DNA of 64,000 nt. Origin: Roseiarcus sp035606915 (GTDB taxonomy: Bacteria; Pseudomonadota; Alphaproteobacteria; Rhizobiales; Beijerinckiaceae). The notes beneath the pieces are model-generated. The model had not been told where the DNA came from and did no database searches. It was given only the letters and a program-made list of their open reading frames with translations. The stretch is taken from assembly GCA_035606915.1 (NCBI GenBank), contig DATNDU010000031.1:1-64000 (forward strand), given 5' to 3'. A program made the position numbers and the translations under genes. This document shows positions 23,454 through 31,714 of the stretch, piece after piece. Position 1 is the stretch's first letter. Each line of letters opens with the position of its first letter.

Positions 23454-24710
23454 TCAGCGCGTCTCCATCAGCGAGCGGTAGTGGCGCCAGATTTCGCGCG
23501 ACGGCATATCGTCGGTCGAATGGCCGATCAGATAACCGTCCTCGTCGCGCCGCTCTCTGTGCTCGCCACGCTTGAGGTACAGATATTCCGGCGCCCTGAT
23601 CTCAAGCCCGCGCTGATTGCGCTCATACATCTCGGTGTCGTCGGCGAGCAGGAAGCCGGCTGGTCCCACCGAGCCCATCGTCTGCTGACGGAAGCGGCGG
23701 TTGATCTCGGGCGAATCCTTGAACTGGATCGCCGTGACGTGCTGGATCGATTCGTTCACCGAGACCGGCTGGATGACGAAGATCTGAATCTCGGCGATGA
23801 ACAGATTGGGGAAGATCATGACATGCGGCATGCCGTCGATCATGATCTGGCGGGCTCGCTGATCGCCATAAGCGGCGTTCATCGCCGCGACATAGCCCGG
23901 CAGCCTCTCGGCCGTGGCGCCGAACCAGCTCATCGGCTGGTTGCGGCGGCGGAACTCCGGCCGTGGGTCGATCTCGGTGTGGCCATTGCCGAAACTGCGG
24001 CTGATGGCGATAGCCTCGCCGCCGTAGAGCGAGCCGATGGCGCTGTCGGAGACCGAGAAGATCGAGGAATGCACGAAGCCCGGATGATAGCCGTCGCATT
24101 CGTTTTCGAGAATGAACTTCCAGTTCGCTTTGGTGCGGTGATGCAGGAAGCCGGCGCAGAGATCGAGTTCGCCGCTCGGAGCGTTCTCGCAGGCCTGATC
24201 GAGCGTGCGGATGGCGCCGCCCAGATGCTCGATCAGCGTCGGCCCGTCGGGCGCCATCGAGGCGAAGACGAAGCCGCGATAGCTCGCCACCCGCGGCGGC
24301 TTAGCGAGGCCGAGCTTCGTCTTGTCGGCGCCGTCGTAGCCGTCCGGGAAGGCGTAGTTCATCAGCGCGCCATCGTTGGCGAAAGTCCAGGAATGGTAGG
24401 GGCAGGTGAACGAGGCGCGATTGCCTTTTTCTTGCGCGCACACCGCATTGCCGCGATGCGGACAGCGATTGAGCAGGAGATCGATGGCGCCGTGGCGGTT
24501 GCGCACCATCAGCACCGGCATCGGCCCGATCGACTTGGCGACAAAATCGTTGAGCCTTGGAACTTCGCTCTCGTGGCCGACATAGACCCAGGTCGCAAAC
24601 CAGATGCGTTCGATTTCTTGGCCGTAGATCGCCTCGTCGCGATAGAGCGATCCATGCACCAGGCCGGGTTGGATGAGCTGGTCCCAGCGGCTGCGTTCGC
24701 TACTCTCCAT
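23454..24710 (-). CDS. Aromatic-ring-hydroxylating dioxygenase alpha subunit (Rieske)
   Basis: A 418-residue catalytic alpha subunit. Rieske ligands are CPHRGN and CPYHSW, at about residues 83-106. The mononuclear iron site is visible as ENECDGYHPGFVHSS, with the bridging Asp and two His. The enzyme should insert O2 into an aromatic or other planar substrate using electrons from a ferredoxin/reductase. No dedicated ferredoxin or reductase gene is adjacent; the nearest candidate is the fusion at 48756-50495. Operator B lies 80 bases upstream of the ATG, downstream of a TetR gene on the same strand. The substrate cannot be read from sequence. Confidence 0.92.
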   Translation of the reverse strand: MESSERSRWDQLIQPGLVHGSLYRDEAIYGQEIERIWFATWVYVGHESEVPRLNDFVAKSIGPMPVLMVRNRHGAIDLLLNRCPHRGNAVCAQEKGNRASFTCPYHSWTFANDGALMNYAFPDGYDGADKTKLGLAKPPRVASYRGFVFASMAPDGPTLIEHLGGAIRTLDQACENAPSGELDLCAGFLHHRTKANWKFILENECDGYHPGFVHSSIFSVSDSAIGSLYGGEAIAISRSFGNGHTEIDPRPEFRRRNQPMSWFGATAERLPGYVAAMNAAYGDQRARQIMIDGMPHVMIFPNLFIAEIQIFVIQPVSVNESIQHVTAIQFKDSPEINRRFRQQTMGSVGPAGFLLADDTEMYERNQRGLEIRAPEYLYLKRGEHRERRDEDGYLIGHSTDDMPSREIWRHYRSLMETR

Positions 24711-24781
24711 CCCCGCCTCTCTCTATCCGCGTCTCTCCTGCCGGCGGGACAGTCTGCGGCCGCCGCCGTTGCGAGCCGTCC

Positions 24782-24809
24782 TTTATAAAACCGGACGGTC
24801 GGTCTATAA
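24782..24809. promoter_or_regulatory. TetR-type operator B
   Basis: CCGGACGGTCGG (24791-24802) matches CCGAC-N2-GTCGG at 8 of 10 positions. It is framed by TTTATA on the left and TATAAA on the right, so the outer arms are also palindromic. It lies 80 bases upstream of the Rieske alpha start codon. Confidence 0.65.
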
Positions 24810-24827
24810 ATGGAGTCCCGATGGCTG

Positions 24828-25457
24828 TCAATCGCGGCTGAGCGGCTTCAGCCGGTCGCGCGGCTGCGGCTTCTCGGCCAGGAAGCCGCTAAGAAACAGC
24901 CGCGAAATGCGCTCGCACAGTTGCTGCGGCTTGATCTTGCCCGACGGCTTGTACCAGAGGTCGGTCCAGTTCAGCATGCCCACCAGCAGCATCGTATAGG
25001 GCGCATAGACCTCGTCCGGCAGCCCCGGCGTCATCTCGCGCAACAGCGCCCCGAGCCGGTCGGCGACCTGACGCTCAAGCTTGAGGATCGGCGCCTGTTT
25101 CTCCGCCGGCAGGAACTTGACGTCGTTCATGGCGCTGACGTGACGCTGGCGCGATTGCGCGGATTTGGTGACGAACACCTCGACGAAGCGCTGGAAGCGC
25201 TGCTCCGGCGCGGCGGTCTCGGCCAAGGCGGTCTCCATCTCGGCGATGAGTTGTTCGAGATGCTCGCGCAGCAAGGCCAGCAAGAGGTCGTCTTTGGTCG
25301 GGAAATAGTGATACAGCATCGACTTGGTGGCGCCGCACAGCCTCGCCACGTCCTGTAGCTTGGCGCTGGGGAAGCCGACCTTGGCGAACAGCATGGCGGC
25401 GCTGTCGAGAATGGCGTGATATTTCGCGTCGTAATCGTCTGCGCGGACCCGCGGCAT
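24828..25457 (-). CDS. TetR-family transcriptional regulator (second)
   Basis: A 209-residue TetR repressor. The HTH at about 10-57 reads ILDSAAMLFAKVGFPSAKLQ, then DVARLCGATKSMLYHYFPTKDDLL. The C-terminal helical domain resembles regulators of short/medium acyl-CoA or aromatic degradation genes (FMLLVGMLNWTDLWYKPSG-like stretch). ATG 25457 begins MPRVRADDYDAKY; the longer GTG frame to 25535 is rejected. It lies immediately upstream of, and co-oriented with, the Rieske genes. A degenerate operator 60 bases upstream of its start hints at autoregulation. Confidence 0.9.
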   Translation of the reverse strand: MPRVRADDYDAKYHAILDSAAMLFAKVGFPSAKLQDVARLCGATKSMLYHYFPTKDDLLLALLREHLEQLIAEMETALAETAAPEQRFQRFVEVFVTKSAQSRQRHVSAMNDVKFLPAEKQAPILKLERQVADRLGALLREMTPGLPDEVYAPYTMLLVGMLNWTDLWYKPSGKIKPQQLCERISRLFLSGFLAEKPQPRDRLKPLSRD

Positions 25458-25510
25458 GAGGCTTTCCCGTTTTCGTTCGCCCTGCGGCCGGCGCCGGGGA
25501 AGCCGGGTTG

Positions 25511-25537
25511 ACATAAACCGTCCCGTGAGTCTCATTA
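25511..25537. promoter_or_regulatory. Possible degenerate operator C upstream of the second TetR
   Basis: CCGTCCCGTGAG (25518-25529) keeps 7 of 10 consensus positions of CCGAC-N2-GTCGG and has the same AT flanks (ATAAA left, CATTAT right). It lies 60 bases upstream of the TetR start, the same spacing as at the clear sites. On its own it would not be convincing. Confidence 0.4.
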
Positions 25538-25666
25538 TTCGGACGATCGCTGTCGAAGATCAAGGCCCGCGGCGCGCAGTTGAATTCGACTTCGCCCGCA
25601 CCGCATTGTTGCGCCCCATGCGCCTGTCGGCGTATCCCGCCGGGGCGCAACAACGGAGCCCAAGCC

Positions 25667-26734
25667 ATGTCAGACGAGCGTGCCGTGTCGGTCGCGTCGG
25701 GGTTGCGGTTCCCGTTTGCCGAGCCGCCGCGCATCGGCGAGGTCGTCGAGGTGCGCCCGGGCCTGTTGTGGCTGCGGCTGCCGCTTCCCTATCAACTCGA
25801 TCACGTCAACGTCTATCTCATCGAGGATGGCGACGGCTGGGTGATCGTCGACGCCGGCATTTCGACTGCGCAGGCGCGGGCGGCCTGGGAGGCTTATTTC
25901 GACGGCCCCCTGCGCGGCATGAAAATCGCGAAAATTCTCGTCACCCATTTTCATCCCGATCACATCGGGCTCGCCGGCTGGCTGTGCGCGCGTTTCCAGG
26001 CGCCGTTGCTGACCAGCCTTTCAAGCTACATGAGCTGCCGCGTCATCTCGCTCGATCCGCGCGCCTTCGAATCCGCGAGCAACCGCAACTTCTACAAGAG
26101 TCACGGTATGGATGAGGCGGCGGCGCGCATCGTCAGCACGCAGGGGCACGAATATCTGCGTCAGGTCGAGCCGCTGCCCGAGACGTACCGCAGGCTGTTG
26201 ATGGGCGATGCGCTGACGCTGGGCGGGGCGACCTACCGGGTCGTCACCGGCGATGGCCATGTCGCCGAACAGGTGATGCTGTATTGCGATTCCGCCAAGC
26301 TGCTGATCGCCGCCGATCAGGTGCTGGAGCGCATCTCGCCCAATGTCGCGGTCTGGGCGGGCGAGCCCGACGGCGATCCGCTCGGCCATTATCTGCGCAG
26401 CTTGCGGTTGCTGCTCAACGAGCTTCCCGCCGATGTGCTGGTGCTGCCCGGCCACATGCGGCCGTTTTATGGCTTGCGGCAGCGCTCGCAGGAATTGATC
26501 GCCCATCACGAGATGCGCTGCGGCCTCGTCCTCGAGGCCTGCCGCGACGCCGACCGCTCGGTCGCCGATCTCGTGCCGCTGCTGTTTCGCCGCGCCTTGG
26601 ACCCGCATCAGATGGGCTTTGCGTTCGCCGAGACGCTGGCGCACGCCAACCGTTTGGTGCGCCGCGGCGAGTTGGAGACGGTGGCTGAAGGCGAGCGCAT
26701 TCTGTTTCGCGTCGCCGATCGCTCAAGCGTCTAG
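25667..26734 (+). CDS. Metallo-beta-lactamase-fold hydrolase
   Basis: A 355-residue MBL-fold protein. The metal motif THFHPDHIG (HxHxDH) is at about residues 114-122, preceded by NVYLIEDGDGWVIVDAGIST. Further ligands are GDGHVAEQ (His), AADQVL (Asp) and LPGHMRPF (His). It resembles a widespread group of MBL proteins found near acyl-CoA genes, for which thioesterase or glyoxalase-II-like activity is a reasonable guess. The ATG at 25667 follows CGGAG. It is transcribed convergently with the long minus-strand operon, the only plus-strand enzyme of the cluster. Confidence 0.85.
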   Translation: MSDERAVSVASGLRFPFAEPPRIGEVVEVRPGLLWLRLPLPYQLDHVNVYLIEDGDGWVIVDAGISTAQARAAWEAYFDGPLRGMKIAKILVTHFHPDHIGLAGWLCARFQAPLLTSLSSYMSCRVISLDPRAFESASNRNFYKSHGMDEAAARIVSTQGHEYLRQVEPLPETYRRLLMGDALTLGGATYRVVTGDGHVAEQVMLYCDSAKLLIAADQVLERISPNVAVWAGEPDGDPLGHYLRSLRLLLNELPADVLVLPGHMRPFYGLRQRSQELIAHHEMRCGLVLEACRDADRSVADLVPLLFRRALDPHQMGFAFAETLAHANRLVRRGELETVAEGERILFRVADRSSV

Positions 26735-26762
26735 CCCGTCGCTATCGCGGAGGCGCCCCTCA

Positions 26763-26791
26763 CCCTCTCCCCGTGAAGAACGGGGAGAGGG
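26763..26791. terminator. Perfect 12-bp inverted repeat between convergent genes
   Basis: CCCTCTCCCCGT and its exact complement ACGGGGAGAGGG are separated by GAAGA. The element lies 28 bases after the MBL gene stop and 49 bases from the FAD oxidoreductase stop. No T-run follows on either strand. It could act as a bidirectional terminator or be one copy of a dispersed REP-like palindrome; only one copy was seen in this window. Confidence 0.55.
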
Positions 26792-26840
26792 AAGCGCGGG
26801 GCCGCGACGAGCCAGCGATTCCAACGTATCGCGGAATGCG

Positions 26841-28142
26841 TTAGCGCGACGCTTCGAGGCTCGCCAGCGCTTTGCGCACCGCCTCGCGCGCGGTGAAGGC
26901 GCAGGCCTGGGTTCCGCCGTCGCCATAGTCTTTCACGGCGTCGCCGACGTGCCAGAGATTGGCGAGCGGCGTATCCTGCGGCAGATCGAAGCCGGCGCAG
27001 GCGCGCTGCGCCGGCCACTCGCCGCGCATGACCCGCACCGACAGCATTTTCGCGTCAACGAAGCCGGGGAACAGCGAACGCAGATCGGCGAGCGAGGCCT
27101 CGACCTCTGTCTTCTCGTCGAAATCGCCGAGCGCCGGCTTCGGCACGGCGTAGGCGACATATTGGCGCCAACCTGGCGGGGCGAGTTCGGGACAGGTCGC
27201 CGTGAGTTCGCCCATGTTGCACAGCCGCTGCGTGCGGCCGAAGGTCACCAGGCCCGGCGCGTCGATGAGGCGCTCGCGGGTGGCGAAATTGATGACGATG
27301 TTGGCCGATGGCCGCGACTTCGCTTTGACATCCTCGATATAGCCCGCGCCGAACGCCTCGCCGCCGGGCAGCGCCGCGGTCGCCGCGGGGCCGATGTTGG
27401 AGATGACGACGTTGGCGGCGACGCGGGAGACGGCGCCGTCGCGCTCGATGTCCAACGCCGTGATGCGATTGCCTTCGCTATGCAGCGCCGTCGCCGTCGC
27501 GTTGAGCCAGATGTCGCCGCCGGCGCGCCTGATGCCGTCGCCGAGGTCGTTCCAGATGCCGATCGTGCCGCGCGGGCAGAAGCCGAAGCGCTTGAACGCG
27601 CCCTTGACGGCGAAATAGGTGAGAAAGGCGCGCGCCGGCAATTCGTCGGCGTTGGCGGCGAAGATCGCCGCGCACAGGTTGCGGAAGATTGCGTGAACGG
27701 TGGCGTTCGATGTCGTGTTCGACAGCCATTCAGCGGTTGAAAGCTTCCCCTCCGGCAGATCGCCGGTGCGCGCGTCGGCGAATTTCGCGCCGATCTTCGC
27801 CGCTTGTCTGGTGAAGGCGCCGAGCAGCAGGCCCCAGCCGCCCTTGCCGGCGTTGATGATCTTGCCGTCGATATAGAACACCGTCGCCGGATTCGGTTCG
27901 CGCAGGTCGAGCGGCACGCCGAGCAACTCGAAAGTCTCCTCGAACACACCGCCGCGCTCGATGGCGATGGCGCCGATATTGACGATGTGGCCGTCGATCA
28001 CTTCACTCGACGCGCGGCCGCCGAGCCTTCCCAGGCGCTCGATGATGAGCGTCTTGCGTCCCGCCGCCGCCAGGCGGGCGGCGGCCGTCATGCCGCCGGC
28101 GCCGGCGCCTATCACTACGGCGTCGTATCTATGCGCCTCCAT
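26841..28142 (-). CDS. FAD-dependent oxidoreductase, phytoene-desaturase-like
   Basis: A 433-residue flavoprotein of the amine-oxidase/phytoene-dehydrogenase superfamily. The N-terminal dinucleotide fold is AVVIGAGAGGMTAAARLAAAGRKTLIIER (about 8-36), followed by LGGRASSEVIDGH. The C-terminal FAD motif is LWHVGDAVKDYGDGGTQAC. It probably desaturates or isomerises a hydrophobic substrate. It is the last gene of the coupled operon: its ATG shares one base with the thiolase stop (TGATG). A role in dehydrogenating the cluster's substrate is inferred from context only. Confidence 0.83.
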   Translation of the reverse strand: MEAHRYDAVVIGAGAGGMTAAARLAAAGRKTLIIERLGRLGGRASSEVIDGHIVNIGAIAIERGGVFEETFELLGVPLDLREPNPATVFYIDGKIINAGKGGWGLLLGAFTRQAAKIGAKFADARTGDLPEGKLSTAEWLSNTTSNATVHAIFRNLCAAIFAANADELPARAFLTYFAVKGAFKRFGFCPRGTIGIWNDLGDGIRRAGGDIWLNATATALHSEGNRITALDIERDGAVSRVAANVVISNIGPAATAALPGGEAFGAGYIEDVKAKSRPSANIVINFATRERLIDAPGLVTFGRTQRLCNMGELTATCPELAPPGWRQYVAYAVPKPALGDFDEKTEVEASLADLRSLFPGFVDAKMLSVRVMRGEWPAQRACAGFDLPQDTPLANLWHVGDAVKDYGDGGTQACAFTAREAVRKALASLEASR

Positions 28143-29344
28143 CAGACGCCCTCGCGGCCGACGATGGAAATTGCGCAGACGTTCTGCGAAGGCTGGCCGC
28201 CGAGGTTGTGGACGAGGCCGAGCCGAGGATCGCTCAGTTGGCGCGCGCCGGCGCGGCCGTTGAGTTGCAGATAGATCTCATACAGCATGCGGATGCCGCT
28301 GGCGCCGATCGGGTGGCCAAAACATTTCAGGCCGCCGTCGATCTGGCAGGGAAGACGACCTTCGGCGTCGAAAGCGCCGTCGAGGACATCGCCAACCGCG
28401 CCGCCTTCGTCGGACAGGAACAGGTCCTCCATCGTCACCAGTTCGGTGATCGAGAAGCAATCATGCACCTCGGTCAGGCTGATCTCGTCGCGTGGGCGAG
28501 CGACGCCGGCCTCGGCGTAGGCGCGCTTGGCGGCGATGCGGGTGGTGTGGAAATAGCTGCCATCCCAGCCGTTGCCCTGCATCTCCCAACCGTTGGAGCA
28601 GGCGACTTGCAGCGCCTTGAAGGTGACGGGATCGCGTTTGCCGAGGCCGCGCGCGATCTCCGGCGTCGTCACGATCACGGCGGCGGCGCCGTCGGAGACG
28701 CCGCAGCAATCGAACAGACCCAACGGCGCGGCGATGGTCGGCGCGCTCAGGCATTGCGCCTCGGTGATGGCTTTGCGCAAATGCGCCTTCGGATTCTTGG
28801 CGCCGTTGGCGTGGCTCTTGACCGAGACATGCGCCAGCGCCCGCTTCAGCGTCTGCGCATCGAGGCCGTGTTTGTAGCGGTAGGCGGCGGCGACCTGGGC
28901 GAAGTTGGCCGGCGCCACCGCGTTCGGGTGCCATTGCGGGATATAGGTTCCCACCGTCGCCACCGGCAGGCCGCCGTAGCCGGTGTCCTTCAGCTTCTCG
29001 ACGCCGAGCGCGATGGCGATGTCGCAGGCCCCCGCCGCCACGGCGTAGACGGCGGCGCGGATCGCTTCCGAGCCGCCGGCGCAGAAATTCTCGACCCGCG
29101 TCACGCCGATGTTGGGCAGCCTGAGCGCGATGCTCATCGGCGTGCCGCCTCGCCCCGTGCCGACGTCGTCCATGTGCGTGGAAAACCACGCCGCGTCGAG
29201 TTGGTCTGGCGTTATGCCGGCGTCCTGCATCGCCTCGTTATAGGCCTCCAGCATCAGATCCTCGGGGCTGGCGTCCCAGCGCTCGCCGAAGCGGCTGCAT
29301 CCCATGCCGAGGATTGCGACCTTGTCCTTGACGCCGCTCGCCAT
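28142..29344 (-). CDS. SCP-x type thiolase / acetyl-CoA acetyltransferase family
   Basis: A 400-residue thiolase-fold enzyme of the SCP-x branch. It starts MASGVKDKVAILGMGCSRFG. The nucleophilic Cys is in ENFCAGGSEA (near residue 89), the active-site His motifs are EVHDCFSITE and GHPIGASGIR, and the end is NLGGQPSQNVCA. The catalytic residues look complete. Such thiolases often pair with DUF35 proteins; here the preceding gene, 13 bases upstream, is an HMG-CoA-synthase-like/DUF35 fusion. The trio recalls the archaeal thiolase-HMGS-DUF35 complex and the PhlACB acyltransferase. It may cleave or form a C-C bond on a CoA ester. ATG 29344 is chosen on family length. Confidence 0.87.
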   Translation of the reverse strand: MASGVKDKVAILGMGCSRFGERWDASPEDLMLEAYNEAMQDAGITPDQLDAAWFSTHMDDVGTGRGGTPMSIALRLPNIGVTRVENFCAGGSEAIRAAVYAVAAGACDIAIALGVEKLKDTGYGGLPVATVGTYIPQWHPNAVAPANFAQVAAAYRYKHGLDAQTLKRALAHVSVKSHANGAKNPKAHLRKAITEAQCLSAPTIAAPLGLFDCCGVSDGAAAVIVTTPEIARGLGKRDPVTFKALQVACSNGWEMQGNGWDGSYFHTTRIAAKRAYAEAGVARPRDEISLTEVHDCFSITELVTMEDLFLSDEGGAVGDVLDGAFDAEGRLPCQIDGGLKCFGHPIGASGIRMLYEIYLQLNGRAGARQLSDPRLGLVHNLGGQPSQNVCAISIVGREGV

Positions 29345-29357
29345 GCTTTGTCTCCTC

Positions 29358-30809
29358 CTAAGCGCCGCGCGCGGGCGTCGCCTTCCAAAAATAGCGCGTG
29401 TAGTTGCGCGCCGTGTCGATGTCTTTGATACGAAACACCATCTCCATCGGCGTGCCGGAATCGACCTCGCCAACGTCGAGATCGGTGAAGTCCATCAGGA
29501 TGCGCCCGCCGCCCTCGAAGTCGATCTGGCCGTAATGATGCGGCGGCGAGGGATGATAGGAGAGATATTCCGCCGACCAGCTCAACACCCGCGCCGGCCG
29601 GTCGGCGAGCTTATAGGGCTCTTGCGTGTCTTGCAGCGGCCCCTGCGGATCGTAGGACAGGCGCGAGGGCGGAAAATGCACGCTGCCGGTGACGCGGCAT
29701 TTGCCGGCGACGAGGCCAAGCAGGGCGTTGCGATGGCGCCAGGCGGTGCTCAGCGCGGTCTTGCGGTCCTGCTCGCCGCGCATGCCGCGCTCAAGCGACA
29801 ACTGGCCGCCGAACGACAGGAAGCGCGTATAGTTGGGCTCCTCCTTGCCACGGGCGATCCAGGCGCGCACGCCGCGCGTAGGCCGGAAGCTCTCCACCAG
29901 CGGCGTCGCGCGCAGCACGATCGCCTGCGCGCCGCTGCCGAAGGCGGCGAGCACGATGATCTGACCGGGCTTGGCGCGCTCCAGCCCATCGGCGAGCATG
30001 ATGAGCCCATGCGCGGCGCCGCAATCGCCGATGCGGTCGATCAGCGAGGCGGCGACCGCCTCGTCGTGGATGCCGCAGGCTTTGGCGACTTGCGCGTCCA
30101 TGCGTGCGAATGAGGTTGGAAACAGCAGGTGATCGACCTGCTCGGCCGCGATCCCTGCCTGGCGCAGCGCGCCGGCGACGACCCTCGGCACGAGCTTGCT
30201 GACGCCCTCGTCGCGAATCCAGCGCTCCTCCCATTGATAGTCGATGCTTTCGCCGCTGGCGCGGAAATGGTCGACGAAATCCACCGACAGCGTCGCCGAG
30301 CCCAGGAACTGCGCCAACACCTTGTCGCGTCCGACGAGTGCGGCGGCGGCGCCGTCGCCGTATTCCAGTTCCTGCGCGCTGCCGGGCCGCGCCTTGCGCC
30401 GGTCGGCGGCGAGCACCAGCACCTCGCCGGGAAACGCGGTGGCGCGGGCGACGGCCTGTGTCAGCGCCGTCAGCGCGACGCGCGGGGTTCCGCCGAGATC
30501 GGCGGCCTCGATGTCGTCGTCGAGCGTCAGCGCGCCGGCGACGATGGCGGCGTTGAGGCGCTCGGCGAAAGGCGGCGTGTCGGTGGCGAGCAGGACCGCG
30601 CGCACATGCGAGCGATCCTCGGCCGGCCCCAGACAATCGCGCGCGGCGGCGACCGCCATCGTCACGCTGTCCTCATCCCAATTGGCGAAGGCGCGCGCGC
30701 CCTTCCGGCCGCCGAATTGCGGCGCGTACCAGGCGTTGGCTTGGGCTGCGACCTGGCGCGGCAGCCGCAGGCGGGGCACGTAGGCGCCGAAGCCGGTGAT
30801 TCCGATCAT
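29358..30809 (-). CDS. HMG-CoA-synthase-like protein fused to a DUF35 OB-fold domain
   Basis: A 484-residue fusion. Residues 1-350 are a thiolase-fold HMG-CoA-synthase-like domain (MIGITGFGAYVPRLRLPR; NWDEDSVTMAVAAARDC; FGSGAQAIVLRAT). Residues 360-484 are a DUF35-type zinc-ribbon/OB-fold (VAGKCRVTGSVHFPPSR; YGQIDFEGGGRILMDFTD). Where HMG-CoA synthases carry the catalytic Cys (DLxFACKAGTAAL-like), this protein reads DLGGTPRVALTAL with no Cys. The zinc ribbon also keeps only one of its Cys. It is therefore probably a non-condensing partner that shapes the site of the neighbouring thiolase, as inferred for PhlA and PhlB. Its ATG overlaps the esterase stop (ATGA). Confidence 0.8.
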   Translation of the reverse strand: MIGITGFGAYVPRLRLPRQVAAQANAWYAPQFGGRKGARAFANWDEDSVTMAVAAARDCLGPAEDRSHVRAVLLATDTPPFAERLNAAIVAGALTLDDDIEAADLGGTPRVALTALTQAVARATAFPGEVLVLAADRRKARPGSAQELEYGDGAAAALVGRDKVLAQFLGSATLSVDFVDHFRASGESIDYQWEERWIRDEGVSKLVPRVVAGALRQAGIAAEQVDHLLFPTSFARMDAQVAKACGIHDEAVAASLIDRIGDCGAAHGLIMLADGLERAKPGQIIVLAAFGSGAQAIVLRATPLVESFRPTRGVRAWIARGKEEPNYTRFLSFGGQLSLERGMRGEQDRKTALSTAWRHRNALLGLVAGKCRVTGSVHFPPSRLSYDPQGPLQDTQEPYKLADRPARVLSWSAEYLSYHPSPPHHYGQIDFEGGGRILMDFTDLDVGEVDSGTPMEMVFRIKDIDTARNYTRYFWKATPARGA

Positions 30810-31714
30810 AATTTCTCCGCACCTTCGAGATGGGCTGCCAGAAACCGCGCCCCGACCGCCACCGCTTGCCGCGCTTGCGGCAGATCGTGCGGGAACTGCT
30901 GGAAGACGTGGATCATGCCGGGCCAGATCTCGCAATGCACGGGCGCGCCGGCGGCGCGCGCGCGGGCGGCGAAAACCTCGGAATCGCTGACCAGCGTCTC
31001 CCGCTCGCCGACCTGCATCAGCGTCGGCGGCAGGTGGCGGAGGGTCTCGGGCTCAGCGAACAGCGGCGACAGCAGCGGATCGTCGGCCGCCGCGTTCGCG
31101 CCAAGCGCGGCGCGGGCGACAGCCAGAATCATCGCCCGCCGATGGATGGGATCGAGGTGCGAACGCGTGGCGTAGCTTTCGCCCGAAGCGGTGAGGTCCG
31201 TCCACGCCGACATCAGATAGGCCGCCGCCGGCGCTCGCCCGCCCTGCTGGAGGCGTGCGATCATCGCGCCGAGCGCCAGCGCGCCGCCGGCGGAATCGCC
31301 GGCTAACGCGAGGCGCGTGAAGCCGGTCCGCTCCAAGCCTTCGACGACGGCGAGCGTGTCATCGAGCGCCGCCGGCAGCGGATGCTCCGGCGCCAGACGG
31401 TAATCGACGCCGAGAACCTGTGCGCGGGCTTCCGCCCCGAGCCGCGCCATGATCTCGCGATGCGAGATAAGCGAGCCCATGCGAAAGCCGCCGCCGTGCA
31501 GATAGACGATAGCGGCGTCGCGCCGCGCGCCGGCGGGGCGCACCCACTGGCACGCGACGCCGCCGACGACGGTGGGCTCGACCTCCGCTGCGACTGGGCT
31601 CGCGAACAATTCGTCCCAATCGGCGCGCATTTGCGCCACCGGCGTATCGCGGCGCCAGCGCCCATAGACGCCGCGCACGCGCGCGATAACGCGCCCGATC
31701 GGCGCCTCGCTCAC
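30806..31714 (-). CDS. Alpha/beta hydrolase, hormone-sensitive-lipase family
   Basis: A 302-residue esterase/lipase of the HSL family. The oxyanion motif is YLHGGGFRMGS, the nucleophile elbow LAGDSAGGALALG, and the acid/His segment reads VSDSEVFAARA and IHVFQQF. GTG 31714 is chosen because it overlaps the upstream SDR stop as GTGA, a typical coupled junction; a second GTG at 31723 would work less well. It is in the middle of the six-gene coupled operon and may hydrolyse an ester or lactone intermediate. Confidence 0.87.
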   Translation of the reverse strand: MSEAPIGRVIARVRGVYGRWRRDTPVAQMRADWDELFASPVAAEVEPTVVGGVACQWVRPAGARRDAAIVYLHGGGFRMGSLISHREIMARLGAEARAQVLGVDYRLAPEHPLPAALDDTLAVVEGLERTGFTRLALAGDSAGGALALGAMIARLQQGGRAPAAAYLMSAWTDLTASGESYATRSHLDPIHRRAMILAVARAALGANAAADDPLLSPLFAEPETLRHLPPTLMQVGERETLVSDSEVFAARARAAGAPVHCEIWPGMIHVFQQFPHDLPQARQAVAVGARFLAAHLEGAEKL

